From Rhodobacteraceae bacterium WFHF2C18 (lineage in GTDB: Bacteria; Pseudomonadota; Alphaproteobacteria; Rhodobacterales; Rhodobacteraceae): a stretch of DNA of 64,000 nt. The notes below the pieces were generated by a model that did no database searches, had not been told where the DNA came from, and was given only the letters and a program-made list of their open reading frames with translations. The DNA lies in NCBI GenBank assembly GCA_002166865.1, contig NHTQ01000001.1:62001-126000 (forward strand). The letters are read 5' to 3'. Position numbers and translations under genes: made by a program. Positions 8,614-17,772 of the stretch are shown piece by piece. Position 1 is the stretch's first letter, and every line of letters starts with the position of its first letter.

Positions 8614-9418
8614 CCGGCCCCGCATAGCCGTCTGCTTCTTTGGCATAACTCGGTCGTTGAGTCATACGATCGGCTCCATCGAGAGGAATATCCTGACCCC
8701 TGCCCGCACCAGGGGCGAAACAAGGATATTCGCGCATTTCTTCCGGCAGCAAGAGATCGACAATCCCCGTTCAGGCGAGAAAGGGATGCTTCGCTCGAAT
8801 GAACACAAGCTGCTCGCCCCCGACTGGCTTGAACTCGAAATGCCGGAAAACTGCCTTGCCGAGCGTGACTTCGAAGGGCTGAAGGAATTCGGTGACACCT
8901 GGAAGGACGATTTCCGGTCGCTGCGCAACCTACTGCACCAGCTCCATTCTCTTGACCGGGCAACGCGGGCCGCACTGGAATGGACCCCCGATATCGTTGT
9001 CTTCGCGCGCCCAGACCTGGAATACCACGATAGCCTGGAACCCTATCTACAGGTGCACAGCGCCGTCCCGCTCGTGCAGCTACCAAACTGGCAACATTGG
9101 GGCCACGGCTACAACGACCGGTTTGCCGTTGCCACGCATCCAACAGCCACCATGGCTTACGGGTCGAGAATAAGTCTTACGCATCGCTTCTGCCACGAGA
9201 TGAACCGCCCCTTGCACGCTGAGCTTCTGGTTCGCTATGCCATGGAAGCTAACGCGGTGAAGAAGGAGTTAATTGGCGCGCGGGCGACCCGGGTCCGATC
9301 GGACGGCACTCGGGCGGAGGAAAGCTTCCGGCATCGTCAGGTCGAACGCATCCTGCGCTTTCCCGGCGGCATCGGGGATCGGATCAAGCGCCGGTTTTAC
9401 GCTGGCAAGACGCCATGA
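8588..9418 (+). CDS. Unrecognised protein of a polysaccharide locus
   Basis: A 276-residue soluble protein that I cannot place in a named family. It starts with a strand-like segment, RIAVCFFGITRSLSHTIGSI, and continues through DIVVFARPDLEYHDSL, where 'ARPDLEY' resembles a metal-binding DxD-type site of GT-A glycosyltransferases. A WGHGYNDRFAVATHPTA segment follows. No signal peptide or membrane helix is visible. It overlaps the sulfotransferase gene at its start and the next glycosyltransferase by an ATGA at its end, so it belongs to the same operon. A glycosyltransferase role is a guess. ATG at 8600 is an alternative start. Confidence 0.6.
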   Translation: MSLAMIVPSRPRIAVCFFGITRSLSHTIGSIERNILTPARTRGETRIFAHFFRQQEIDNPRSGEKGMLRSNEHKLLAPDWLELEMPENCLAERDFEGLKEFGDTWKDDFRSLRNLLHQLHSLDRATRAALEWTPDIVVFARPDLEYHDSLEPYLQVHSAVPLVQLPNWQHWGHGYNDRFAVATHPTATMAYGSRISLTHRFCHEMNRPLHAELLVRYAMEANAVKKELIGARATRVRSDGTRAEESFRHRQVERILRFPGGIGDRIKRRFYAGKTP

Positions 9419-10485
9419 CGGACAATGCCTCCCCCAATCTGATCTCACGCGTCGGTCGGCTTATTTACGTGCATCCGCGTGCCCGCGACACTTCGCATGT
9501 CAACGCGGTTGCCGATATGGTCAGCGAGCGCATTGCCATCACCAAGGCACCTTTTCAGTTCCTCTCGCTGTTGGCTCGTTTTCGCCGTCGCAACGCCTAT
9601 GTCGTGGCAGGGAACCTCGACCTGGTGGCGACCGCGGCTCTGTATATCTTCGCGCCCTTACCCGGCCGTTTCATTCTGCTGGTCAGTGACCACCGCACGA
9701 ATCTCTTTCATGCGGCGATCGTGAATTTCTTCACCCGCGCCAAGAAGGCTCGCATCGCTTTCATCACTGAGGAGGTTCGGACTACACTCGCAGAGAAGCT
9801 GGGGGCCCACATCTTGACTGCCGGCAGCGTGGTCTACCATTCATCGAAGACCGCGGATCTCGCGATGAATACTGAACAGAAGTTACCTTGGGCGGCGCGC
9901 GAGGTCGACGTGCTGTTTTTCGGGCGCCTAAACGAAGAGCGCGGCCTGCCCGAGTTCCTCGAGATAGTGCGGCGTCGGCCGGATCTTCGCTTCGCGGTGG
10001 CCGGCTCCGGTCCGCTCGCTGGCAGTGTCAAACAAGCTGATCGCCGGCTCGAAAACCTTCGATTTCTTGGCTTTGTCAGCGACAGTGCCGCAAAGCTCGA
10101 CCTACTCGCCGGAAGCCGGATCCTGTTTTCCAACATGATGGGCGTGGAAAATTTCGGTATCTCAATTCTTGAAGCCGTTGCCTCAGGTACAGCCGTGTCG
10201 TGCCCGAGGGACTACGGTCCCGTTGCGATTCTCGGGGCCAACTCACCCTACCTGCGTTCGCCGAACCTTACGACTGCGGAAAAGATCGCCCACTTAGACG
10301 CTCTGCTCGCCACTGGCCCAACCCCCCATAACATCGCGCGCTTCCATTCGCGGGAGCTGCGCAGACTATGGTTTGATCTGCTCATGAGAGATGATGGAGC
10401 GGAGCGGCACAGTGCGAAAAGTCCGTGCCCATCGGATACGTGTACGGCGTCTGACACCAGAAAAGATACGGATCCAAAACGATGA
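9415..10485 (+). CDS. Glycosyltransferase family 4 (GT-B fold)
   Basis: A 356-residue protein whose C-terminal half is a GT4 donor domain. It contains DVLFFGRLNEERGLPEFLEI, FAVAGSGPL, a NLRFLGFVSD segment, and the E-x7-E motif in GVENFGISILEAVASG. The N-terminal acceptor half is less conserved. The start overlaps the stop of the preceding gene (ATGA at 9415-9418). The last ~35 residues are low in hydrophobic residues and may be a non-conserved tail. Downstream, 244 bases without a clear gene separate it from the polymerase. Sugar specificity is unknown. Confidence 0.8.
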   Translation: MTDNASPNLISRVGRLIYVHPRARDTSHVNAVADMVSERIAITKAPFQFLSLLARFRRRNAYVVAGNLDLVATAALYIFAPLPGRFILLVSDHRTNLFHAAIVNFFTRAKKARIAFITEEVRTTLAEKLGAHILTAGSVVYHSSKTADLAMNTEQKLPWAAREVDVLFFGRLNEERGLPEFLEIVRRRPDLRFAVAGSGPLAGSVKQADRRLENLRFLGFVSDSAAKLDLLAGSRILFSNMMGVENFGISILEAVASGTAVSCPRDYGPVAILGANSPYLRSPNLTTAEKIAHLDALLATGPTPHNIARFHSRELRRLWFDLLMRDDGAERHSAKSPCPSDTCTASDTRKDTDPKR

Positions 10486-10729
10486 ATGCGGCAGCGTCCT
10501 GTCTCAAACTTCCGGGCAGAGACTCGTCGCCATGCGCGATCTTAAGTTGTGCGAGTTTGAAAGCCGCTTGTATGATGGCAAGACGTACGCGGCACCCGAA
10601 AAAAGAAGGTGCGACACTTTCATTTTGCGTTACGATCGGAATCGTTGGATCTTTCGGAGCTCCCTTGACGCATACGCTTGAGACCGCACTTCATAGCAAC
10701 CGCTCAAAACCCATTTGGAAACTGGGTCA

Positions 10730-11707
10730 ATGATTAAGACCACGACCCTGATTGGTGTTAGCAGTGCAATCCTGGCAATCTTAATGGCCGCGATCATCTC
10801 GTTTGGAGGGTTCGGAGAAGGGGTTGATACAGCCAACTATGTCCGTATTTTCGCTCAAATCCACAATCAGACCAGCATTTGGGATCTGCGATACGAGCCG
10901 CTTTTCGTTGTGTTCGTAAAGACCTTTTCAAGTCGTTACAGCAGCCCCGAATTCGTCTTCCTCATGATCACAGTCCCCGCCATTCTCAGCAAAGTTCTTG
11001 CTGTGAGAGCAGTGAACGGCAACGGCCTTGTCTTTCTGTTTCTTTACATGTCGCTTTGGGCGCCAACAATGGAGTTGAACCAAATCCGCGTTGCTCTTGC
11101 GACAGGCCTTTTCTTGTATGTGATCTCCGCACACCGCCTAAACATTTTTGTTGCACTCGTCTTGGCCACGCTTACCCTGGGTTTCCATTACTCGATGATC
11201 GGGTACATCTTGACCCTGTGGGTGGTCCTGCTATGGCGCAATAATATGTTCTTGGCCCAAAAGTTCCTCTTGGCTTTCGCCATTTTAACTCTTGCGTACC
11301 TTGGTTTCACGATAGTGGGCGAAAATCTTCTTGACCGGATTAAAATCAGGGAGAGTATCGTGATCACTCAAAGCATTCGGGTGTTCGGGCTTTTTAGTGT
11401 ATTCACGATCATCTCGACTAGTTTTGTTCTCCTTTATCAGCTCAGAATCGGCATCAATAACGTGCCGCTAGCGGTTCAAGTTGTGACGATCAGTGCAGTC
11501 GGTGGTATTCTGGTATTCCTCTACCAGTCGATGCATGGCGGTCTGTTCGCCTATCGCACTCTTGAGACGATGACCTCGTTACTGCCGTTTTCACTAGCAT
11601 GGGTTTGGCGCAGCGCCGATCGATCGGAATGGCGCATCGCGATCCTCGTTCTCATTGGCATAGGTATTGCCATCGCGCCTAACTACTGGTCGTCTCGCAT
11701 TATCTAA
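10730..11707 (+). CDS. EpsG/Wzy-like polysaccharide polymerase
   Basis: A 325-residue, highly hydrophobic protein with about nine to ten membrane segments. The EpsG family pattern is visible: GVDTANYVRIFAQI, YEPLFVVFVKTFSS, then MELNQIRVALATGLFLYV and FHYSMIGYI, with the conserved Q-I-R and H-x-S residues. Proteins of this type polymerise lipid-linked repeat units at the outer face of the inner membrane. Base composition is richer in A and T than the genes on both sides, as is usual for horizontally moved wzy genes. The ATG at 10730 is preferred; a TTG at 10715 is in frame. Confidence 0.75.
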   Translation: MIKTTTLIGVSSAILAILMAAIISFGGFGEGVDTANYVRIFAQIHNQTSIWDLRYEPLFVVFVKTFSSRYSSPEFVFLMITVPAILSKVLAVRAVNGNGLVFLFLYMSLWAPTMELNQIRVALATGLFLYVISAHRLNIFVALVLATLTLGFHYSMIGYILTLWVVLLWRNNMFLAQKFLLAFAILTLAYLGFTIVGENLLDRIKIRESIVITQSIRVFGLFSVFTIISTSFVLLYQLRIGINNVPLAVQVVTISAVGGILVFLYQSMHGGLFAYRTLETMTSLLPFSLAWVWRSADRSEWRIAILVLIGIGIAIAPNYWSSRII

Positions 11708-11726
11708 AGAAGAATGAAGCACCAAG

Positions 11727-12476
11727 ATGGCTAGGGTCACCATTATTTCCGTCAACTACAAGTCGAAACCGCTCATCAACGTGTTGGAGCATAAGATCGA
11801 CCCCGCCCGGGCAGACTACATCGTTGTCGACAACAGCGGCGACTTTGTTCCAGTACGGGCGACGACGCGGGTGGTAAATGCCGGCGGCAACATCGGTTTT
11901 GGCCGCGCCTGCAACATGGGCGTGGAGAACAGCGATGCCGATGTAATCGTGTTCGCCAATCCCGATCTCGATATGGATGCCGCCAGTCTCTCTGTGTTTG
12001 TCGACTTTTCTTGCACCCAGCCCGCTGAAGCGATCTGGGGCCCGTTCATCCGCGACGGCAAGGGCGATGTCGTCTCGCTGTTTCGCCCTGGTCGGGCAGG
12101 GCTGGCGTTTTGCCGCCGCGCGCTCACGGAGGCTGAGCTAGAACGCGAGACCATTGAGACGGTCTATGTCTCAGGTGCTTGCCTCGCTACAAGCCGCACG
12201 CTGTTCCAACAGCTTGGAGGGTTCTCCGACAAGATATTCCTCTATGGCGAAGACCTCGACCTATGCCTGCGCGCTCATGACATCGGTGCCAAGATATACC
12301 TCACCAGCTCGGTGGAGTTGACGCACCACGGTGGCGGTTCCTCGACGCGGCTCGACCGGTTCAAGCGGCTTTTTCGGTCCACGAAGGGCCATTACGAATT
12401 CTTTCGCCTCCACGATTTTGGGCGCATCGCCGCAGTGATCAACGCCCTGCACCTTGCCTCGGGGCGGCGCTTCTGA
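11727..12476 (+). CDS. Glycosyltransferase family 2 (rhamnosyltransferase-like)
   Basis: A 249-residue GT-A fold enzyme. The N-terminus VTIISVNYKSKPLINVLEH is typical, followed by YIVVDNSGDF, GGNIGFGRACNMGV and VIVFANPDLDMDAASL, whose DPD-like region supplies the metal site. Late motifs SGACLATSRTLFQQLGGF and YGEDLDLCLRAHDIG carry the ED acidic pair. WbbL/RfbN-like rhamnosyltransferases share this arrangement, and a dTDP-rhamnose operon lies 6 kb downstream, so rhamnose transfer is plausible but unproven. Cytoplasmic, membrane-associated through substrate. Confidence 0.85.
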   Translation: MARVTIISVNYKSKPLINVLEHKIDPARADYIVVDNSGDFVPVRATTRVVNAGGNIGFGRACNMGVENSDADVIVFANPDLDMDAASLSVFVDFSCTQPAEAIWGPFIRDGKGDVVSLFRPGRAGLAFCRRALTEAELERETIETVYVSGACLATSRTLFQQLGGFSDKIFLYGEDLDLCLRAHDIGAKIYLTSSVELTHHGGGSSTRLDRFKRLFRSTKGHYEFFRLHDFGRIAAVINALHLASGRRF

Positions 12477-12497
12477 ATTCGTCAAGAGGCTTGCATT

Positions 12498-13568
12498 ATG
12501 GAGAATAGTGGCGTGTCCAAACGTAGAAGCATCTGTTTTTTCGCCCCTTACGGCGGGCGGGGCAACATTTCTGGCATTCAGGTTCGCCTGCGAATGCTGG
12601 CGCCCAATCTGGAGGCACTTGGCTACGACGTACACGTCATCGGCCCCTACGAGGAAATCCACGGTGCCACTACGCATTACTTCAGCTTGGACGTACCGCT
12701 CTTGCTTCGGCCATTTCGCGGGCTCGCAGCGAGCCACATCATCCGCCGCCTTCGCCCGTCAGTGGTCATTCTAGAGGGCCCCGCAGTCGTTGTTGGGCTG
12801 CGCGGGACCAAAGTGATCCAGATGATCCACGACAGCAAATTTGTGACAGAACATCGCCGTCGCGGCGGGTGGTTGCTTTGGTTTTTCTATTTCGTGATGT
12901 GCCGGGTCTACAGTTGCATAATGACCGTTTCCGAAGCTGAAAAGACCCGCATAGCTTCTAGTCTGAGGCTTGCGCGGGATAGAATTGTCGTCTCCTATAA
13001 TGGCATAGGAGATGATTGGTCTAAGTTGCCAAAGAACTTAAACAAGGATTTCGACCTAATCTACGTATCAAATTTCGCCAAACACAAAGGCCATATCCGT
13101 TTTCTCCAATCTATTGTAGGACTAGGGTATCGCGTTGCGCTTGTTGGAGGCGATCTCGGAACGCTCGCGCAGGTTAGAACTTTTGCTAATGAGTATAAGC
13201 TTGACGTGCAATTCTTCCACAACCTTAGCGAGACCGATCTCATCGACGTATATGACCGTTCACGCGTATTTGTTTTTCCCTCAGAGCTAGAAGGATTTGG
13301 TATTCCCTTCCTTGAAGCCCGCGCCCGCGCCCTGCCTGTAGTCGCATCTGATCTTGAGGTCTTTCACGAACTAGCTACGCTACTTGGTGCAACCATCGTC
13401 GATTTTTCCGATACATCGGCTGTCCGGAAGGCGATTTTTCGGGCCTTAGAGGTTGGGCCGCAACCAATTGAGACCGATCGTTTCCAGTGGAAGAATGTTG
13501 CTGCCGACCTATCAAAGATAATTTTCTCTGAGAGCAACGACATGCCAGCTGCACGAACGACGCGTTAG
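12498..13568 (+). CDS. Glycosyltransferase family 4 (GT-B fold)
   Basis: A 356-residue transferase. The N-terminal glycine-rich start is CFFAPYGGRGNISGIQVRL. The donor domain includes FDLIYVSNFAKHKGHIRFLQ, YRVALVGGD and the E-x7-E motif in SELEGFGIPFLEARARALP, with VASDLEVFHEL after it. A hydrophobic stretch near residue 130 (LLWFFYFVMC) may sit against the membrane. It follows the GT2 gene by 21 bases with a GAGG ribosome site. AT-rich codon choice near its end contrasts with manC downstream, marking a junction at about 13.57 kb. Confidence 0.85.
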   Translation: MENSGVSKRRSICFFAPYGGRGNISGIQVRLRMLAPNLEALGYDVHVIGPYEEIHGATTHYFSLDVPLLLRPFRGLAASHIIRRLRPSVVILEGPAVVVGLRGTKVIQMIHDSKFVTEHRRRGGWLLWFFYFVMCRVYSCIMTVSEAEKTRIASSLRLARDRIVVSYNGIGDDWSKLPKNLNKDFDLIYVSNFAKHKGHIRFLQSIVGLGYRVALVGGDLGTLAQVRTFANEYKLDVQFFHNLSETDLIDVYDRSRVFVFPSELEGFGIPFLEARARALPVVASDLEVFHELATLLGATIVDFSDTSAVRKAIFRALEVGPQPIETDRFQWKNVAADLSKIIFSESNDMPAARTTR

Positions 13569-13755
13569 GTCCCATTTGGGCATGTGATGGATGCTGTCGC
13601 AGCAAGAACAGGTAGGAGACTTTTTGAAAGCCGTCGTCCCGCAGCTCTCAGTCCTTGGTTTGATCACGTGGTTGGCTGCCAAACTTGGCGCCACTCAAGG
13701 ATTAGCAGGAAGCCATGTTGGTCAAGTCGCAACCGCTGCAGCCAACGCAGAATTG

Positions 13756-13923
13756 ACAGGCAAGGTCGCAACCGACCCCAATAAACCTGACGGGACACCA
13801 CGCAAACTGATGGATGTGTCGCGCCTGACAGCGATGGGATGGCAGGCAACGATCAGCCTCGATGAGGGGCTGCGCAGCACCTACGCGTGGTTTCTCGATC
13901 ACCAAAGCGACCTGCGCGGCTGA
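13756..13923 (+). pseudogene. C-terminal remnant of GDP-L-fucose synthase
   Basis: The last ~55 codons before manC read [20 protein letters not shown] and then [17 protein letters not shown] with a [13 protein letters not shown] end. This is the conserved C-terminus of GDP-L-fucose synthase (Fcl/WcaG). The N-terminal ~260 residues, including the Rossmann domain and catalytic YxxxK, are absent; codons from 13591 to about 13755 in the same frame are unrelated. The remnant sits 12 bases before manC, as an intact gmd-fcl-manC operon would. It marks a deletion or recombination junction. Confidence 0.8.
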
Positions 13924-13935
13924 GGAGACACCGAC

Positions 13936-15381
13936 ATGACCCAAGACATTCATCCGGTCCTTCTTTGCGGTGGTTCCGGCACCCGCCTCTGGCCGCTCTC
14001 GCGCAAGTCCTACCCCAAGCAGTTCGTGAGGCTGACCGGTGACGAGAGCCTTTATCAGGCTTCTGCCCGCCGCCTCTCAGGGTCAGGTTTTGCCGCACCG
14101 GTGATCGTCACGGCCTCGGATTTCCGCTTCATCGTTTTGGAGCAGCTTGCGGCGCTGGACATGGCGCCCGCCGATATCCTGATCGAGCCGGCTGCCAAGA
14201 ACACCGCCGCCGCGATCTGTGCGGCCGCCCTTGCGCTGGAGGCCCGCGCGCCGGGGGCTTTGATGCTGGTCGCCCCGTCCGATCATGTGATCCCCGACGC
14301 GGCACGGTTCCGCGCCGCGGTGCAGGCAGCAACCCCTGCCGCCCTTGCGGGCCAGTTGATGACCTTTGGCATTCGCCCTGACCGTGCCGAGACCGGCTAT
14401 GGCTGGCTGGAGCTGTCGGAGGCGGCGGAAGACTTCGCGCCGGTGGCGCAACCGCTCAAAAGCTTTGTCGAGAAGCCGGACGCCGCCAAGGCCGCAGCCT
14501 TGCTGGCAGGGGGCATGCATCTCTGGAACGCCGGTATTTTCCTCTTCACCACGACCACAATCCTTGACGCCTTTGCCAAACATGCGCCCGAGGTGCTGGA
14601 GGCCACGCAAGCGGCCTTCACCGCCGCCGAACGCGACCTTGCCTTTACACGGCTGGACCCCGCGGCGTGGGAGACCCTGCCCGATATCTCGATCGACTAT
14701 GCCGTGATGGAACGGGCCAGCAACCTCAGCGTCGTCCCCTACGCTGGCGCATGGTCCGACCTTGGCGACTGGCAGGCCGTCTGGCGCGAGGCAGAGGCAG
14801 ATGCGACAGGCACAGTCACATCCGGCCCGGCTACCGCGCTCGACTGTGCAGACACGCTTTTGCAGGCGACCGATGACGCGCAGGAACTCGTCGGGATCGG
14901 CCTGAAGGACATCATCGCGGTCGCCATGCCCGACGCAGTGCTCGTCGCCCATAAGGACCGCGCGCAAGAAGTCAAAGAGGCCGTCGCCACCCTCAAACGC
15001 AAATCCGTCCCGCAGGCCGAGACCCTGCCCCGCGACTATCGGCCCTGGGGCTGGTTCGAAAGCCTTGTTGTCGGGCCGCGGTTTCAGGTGAAGCGCATCA
15101 CGGTGCACCCTGGTGCGGCCCTCTCGCTGCAAAGCCACCACCACCGCTCCGAGCACTGGATCGTCGTCGAAGGCACCGCCAAGGTCACCATCGACGATGA
15201 GGTCCAACTGGTGGGCGAGAATGCTTCCGTCTACATCCCCCTCGGCGCCGTCCACCGCATGGAGAACCCCGGCAAACTGCCGCTGACCCTGATCGAGGTG
15301 CAGACCGGCAGCTACCTCGGCGAGGACGACATCATCCGCTACGAAGACATCTACGCCCGCGGACAAGGGGCCAAGGGATGA
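13936..15381 (+). CDS. manC: Mannose-1-phosphate guanylyltransferase / mannose-6-phosphate isomerase
   Basis: A 481-residue bifunctional enzyme making GDP-mannose and interconverting fructose-6-phosphate and mannose-6-phosphate. The nucleotidyltransferase half begins LLCGGSGTRLWPLSRKSYPK and contains LVAPSDHVI and SFVEKPD. The C-terminal cupin isomerase half contains RPWGWFESLVVGPRF and LSLQSHHHRSEHWIVVEGTA, with the metal-binding histidines. Length is standard for type II PMI/GMP proteins. Its stop overlaps the manB start by four bases (ATGA), so the two are one unit. With the fucose synthase lost, GDP-mannose itself may now be the end product used here. Confidence 0.95.
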   Translation: MTQDIHPVLLCGGSGTRLWPLSRKSYPKQFVRLTGDESLYQASARRLSGSGFAAPVIVTASDFRFIVLEQLAALDMAPADILIEPAAKNTAAAICAAALALEARAPGALMLVAPSDHVIPDAARFRAAVQAATPAALAGQLMTFGIRPDRAETGYGWLELSEAAEDFAPVAQPLKSFVEKPDAAKAAALLAGGMHLWNAGIFLFTTTTILDAFAKHAPEVLEATQAAFTAAERDLAFTRLDPAAWETLPDISIDYAVMERASNLSVVPYAGAWSDLGDWQAVWREAEADATGTVTSGPATALDCADTLLQATDDAQELVGIGLKDIIAVAMPDAVLVAHKDRAQEVKEAVATLKRKSVPQAETLPRDYRPWGWFESLVVGPRFQVKRITVHPGAALSLQSHHHRSEHWIVVEGTAKVTIDDEVQLVGENASVYIPLGAVHRMENPGKLPLTLIEVQTGSYLGEDDIIRYEDIYARGQGAKG

Positions 15382-16748
15382 CCCCCCTCACCTGCTTCAA
15401 GGCCTATGACATCCGCGGACGTCTCGGCATCGATCTGGACGAGGACATCGCCTATCGGATCGGACGGGCCTTTGCGGTGGCGCTGGATGCCACGACCGTC
15501 GTGCTGGGGCGCGATGTGCGCGCCTCATCCGAGAGCCTCGCCGCCTGCGTCGCACGCGGGCTGATGGATGCAGGCTGCAATGTGCTGGACCTTGGTCTGT
15601 CTGGAACTGAGGAGATGTATTTCGCCACCAGTCATTTCGGCGCGGATGGCGGCATCTGTGTAACCGCCTCGCACAACCCGATGGACTACAACGGGATGAA
15701 GATGGTGCGGGCGGGCTCCGCGCCTCTGGATACGGCGACCGGACTGACCCGCATCAAATCGCTGGCTGAAGAGAACGCATTTGCCGCGCCGATGAGCCAA
15801 GGCGCGCTCAAAGATGTCTCGGCAGAGGCCCGCGCCGCCTATGTCGCCTGCATCTGTGATTTCGTCGACGTCACAGCCCTCAAACCCCTCAAGATCCTCG
15901 TCAACGCAGGCCACGGGGCGGCAGGACCCACCTTTGACGCCATCGCCGCGGAACTGGCCAGACGCGGGGCGCCGCTCACCTTCGCGCGCATCCACCACAC
16001 CCCCGAAGGCACTTTCCCGCAAGGTATCCCGAACCCGCTCCTGCCCGAGAACCGCCCCGCTACGGTAGAGGCCGTCCGCGCAACGGGGGCAGATTTCGGG
16101 GTGGCATGGGACGGGGACTTCGACCGCTGTTTCTTCTTTGACCATGATGGGAACTTTATCGACGGCGAATATGTCGTAGGACTGCTGGCCGAGGCCTTTC
16201 TGGCCAAGGAACCCAGGTCCACCATCATCCACGACCCGCGCATCATCTGGGACACCCAGGACATCGTGGCCCGCGCAGGCGGCCGCGCCGTGCAAAGCCG
16301 CACCGGCCACGCGTTTATCAAGCAGGTCATGCGCGACGAGAACGCTGTCTACGGCGGCGAGATGTCAGCGCATCACTATTTCCGCGACTTTGTCTTCTGC
16401 GACAGCGGCATGATCCCCTGGCTTCTCGTGGCCGAACTGGTCAGCCGACACGGCAAGCTGGCCGATCTGGTCGCCGACCGGATCGCAGCCTTCCCATCAT
16501 CCGGCGAGATCAACTTCACGCTCGACGATCTGCAAGCCGCCATAGCACGGGTCGAGGCCGCCTTCGCGGACAAGGCGATGTCGGTGGATCGCACCGATGG
16601 CATCAGCTTTGACATGGGCGAGTGGCGCTTCAACCTGCGCAGCTCAAACACAGAGCCAGTAGTGCGTCTCAATGTCGAGGCAAAGCGGGATGCGGAGATG
16701 GTCAAGGAGGGGGTTGCGAGGGTGACGGAGCTCTTGAAGAGTCCATAA
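15378..16748 (+). CDS. manB: Phosphomannomutase
   Basis: Converts mannose-6-phosphate to mannose-1-phosphate for ManC. A 456-residue alpha-D-phosphohexomutase with its four domains recognisable. The active-site serine loop is CVTASHNPMDYNGMK, the metal-binding loop is WDGDFDRCFFFD, and the sugar-specificity region is YGGEMSAHHYFRDF. The C-terminal phosphate-binding loop is RSSNTEPVVRLNVEA. ATGA overlap with manC indicates translational coupling. This is the last gene of the forward block before the first recombinase gene, whose 3' end faces it 106 bases away. Confidence 0.95.
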   Translation: MTPLTCFKAYDIRGRLGIDLDEDIAYRIGRAFAVALDATTVVLGRDVRASSESLAACVARGLMDAGCNVLDLGLSGTEEMYFATSHFGADGGICVTASHNPMDYNGMKMVRAGSAPLDTATGLTRIKSLAEENAFAAPMSQGALKDVSAEARAAYVACICDFVDVTALKPLKILVNAGHGAAGPTFDAIAAELARRGAPLTFARIHHTPEGTFPQGIPNPLLPENRPATVEAVRATGADFGVAWDGDFDRCFFFDHDGNFIDGEYVVGLLAEAFLAKEPRSTIIHDPRIIWDTQDIVARAGGRAVQSRTGHAFIKQVMRDENAVYGGEMSAHHYFRDFVFCDSGMIPWLLVAELVSRHGKLADLVADRIAAFPSSGEINFTLDDLQAAIARVEAAFADKAMSVDRTDGISFDMGEWRFNLRSSNTEPVVRLNVEAKRDAEMVKEGVARVTELLKSP

Positions 16749-16854
16749 GGGGCTACGTCCCTTCATGGATTACGCCGCCGATACTCTTAAGATCTCGACG
16801 ATGGACACGTCGACACCCCTTTGAGACGACAGGGCCGATTTGCAGCTATCATGC

Positions 16855-17769
16855 TCAAGCCCACACATTGTGCTCGGCCTTTTCCAGATAGCGCGCGAGC
16901 ACATTGATCGACTTCCATCCGCCTGCTCTCATGATCGCAGCTGTGTCGAAGCCGCGGGTCAACAAGTCTTGGGCTGCCCCTACCCGCATTGAATGACCAC
17001 TGAAGGCGTCGACATCATCGGGATCGATTCCGAGACGTTTGGCTGCATTCTTGACGACACGTTTGACGGCCGTCGTCTCCAGCGATCGGTCGATTGGCTT
17101 GCCTTGGTAGATCGGGCAAAAAAGCCAGTCGATGTGCCTGCCGCGCCAATTGATCCACTCTTCGACGAGTGTGGCCGTTTGATGCGATGTGAAGGCCAGG
17201 CGCCCCTCGCCAAAGGGGTCCGCCTTGCTGCGCCGGATCAGCACCCGCAGGGTTCCATCCTCACGAATCTCCAAATCATCGAGGCGCAGGGCGACAAGTT
17301 CCGAGCGCCGCGTAAGAAGTTCGTAACCCAAAGACAGCATTGCACGATTGCGCAGCCCCCAAGGCGTGTCGGGCTCGGTTGCGAGAAAGCGATCAAGGTA
17401 GTCGCGGGTCAGGCCCTTGGCTTGCTTCGGGCGAACGGGCTTGCTGCGCCGGACTCGCCGCAGCGCAAGGTTGACCTCTTCATCATAAGTCGGGTCGCCG
17501 AGACCCAGCAAGCGGTGCACCTTCCGGATCGCGTAGAGGCGCCGGCGCACAGTTGAGGGTGCATGTGACCTGCCTTGATCAATAAGGAAACTGCACAACG
17601 TTTCGACGTTGGCCGGAAACACTTCTGAAATGTCTCTCGCTTGACACCAACCCTCGAAAGCCTCGACATCTGCGTAGTAACTGCGCATGGTCGCGGGAGC
17701 GTAGGCGCCTTCGAGGCGCTGAAACTCAGAGCGCCAGCTCTTATTAGCTTGGTGTAAATTCGGAGCCAT
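16855..17769 (-). CDS. Tyrosine recombinase (integrase), copy 1
   Basis: A 304-residue site-specific recombinase. The N-terminal SAM-like core-binding domain includes LEGAYAPATMRSYYADVEAF and APSTVRRRLYAIRKVHRLL. Catalytic residues are in place: Arg in YELLTRRSELVALRLDDL, Lys in RRSKADPFGEG, H-x-x-R in FSGHSMRVGAAQDLL, Trp in GGWKS and the nucleophile Tyr in LARYLEKAEHN. It is about two thirds identical by eye to the copy at 21626. The ATG at 17769 abuts a perfect palindrome shared with the divergent XRE gene. No Shine-Dalgarno precedes it, so a leaderless transcript is possible. No att site was identified. Confidence 0.9.
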   Translation of the reverse strand: MAPNLHQANKSWRSEFQRLEGAYAPATMRSYYADVEAFEGWCQARDISEVFPANVETLCSFLIDQGRSHAPSTVRRRLYAIRKVHRLLGLGDPTYDEEVNLALRRVRRSKPVRPKQAKGLTRDYLDRFLATEPDTPWGLRNRAMLSLGYELLTRRSELVALRLDDLEIREDGTLRVLIRRSKADPFGEGRLAFTSHQTATLVEEWINWRGRHIDWLFCPIYQGKPIDRSLETTAVKRVVKNAAKRLGIDPDDVDAFSGHSMRVGAAQDLLTRGFDTAAIMRAGGWKSINVLARYLEKAEHNVWA

Positions 17770-17772
17770 ATA

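Noticed and set aside
10482-10733. 83-codon frame overlapping the glycosyltransferase stop by ATGA, and a second frame at 10391-10681
   Set aside because: Neither shows a family or good codon choice, and they overlap each other. The stretch is likely leader sequence for the polymerase gene.
13591-13755. N-terminal part of the frame that ends in the fucose synthase remnant
   Set aside because: It reads as a plausible peptide but matches no fucose synthase segment. Probably chance continuation across the recombination scar.
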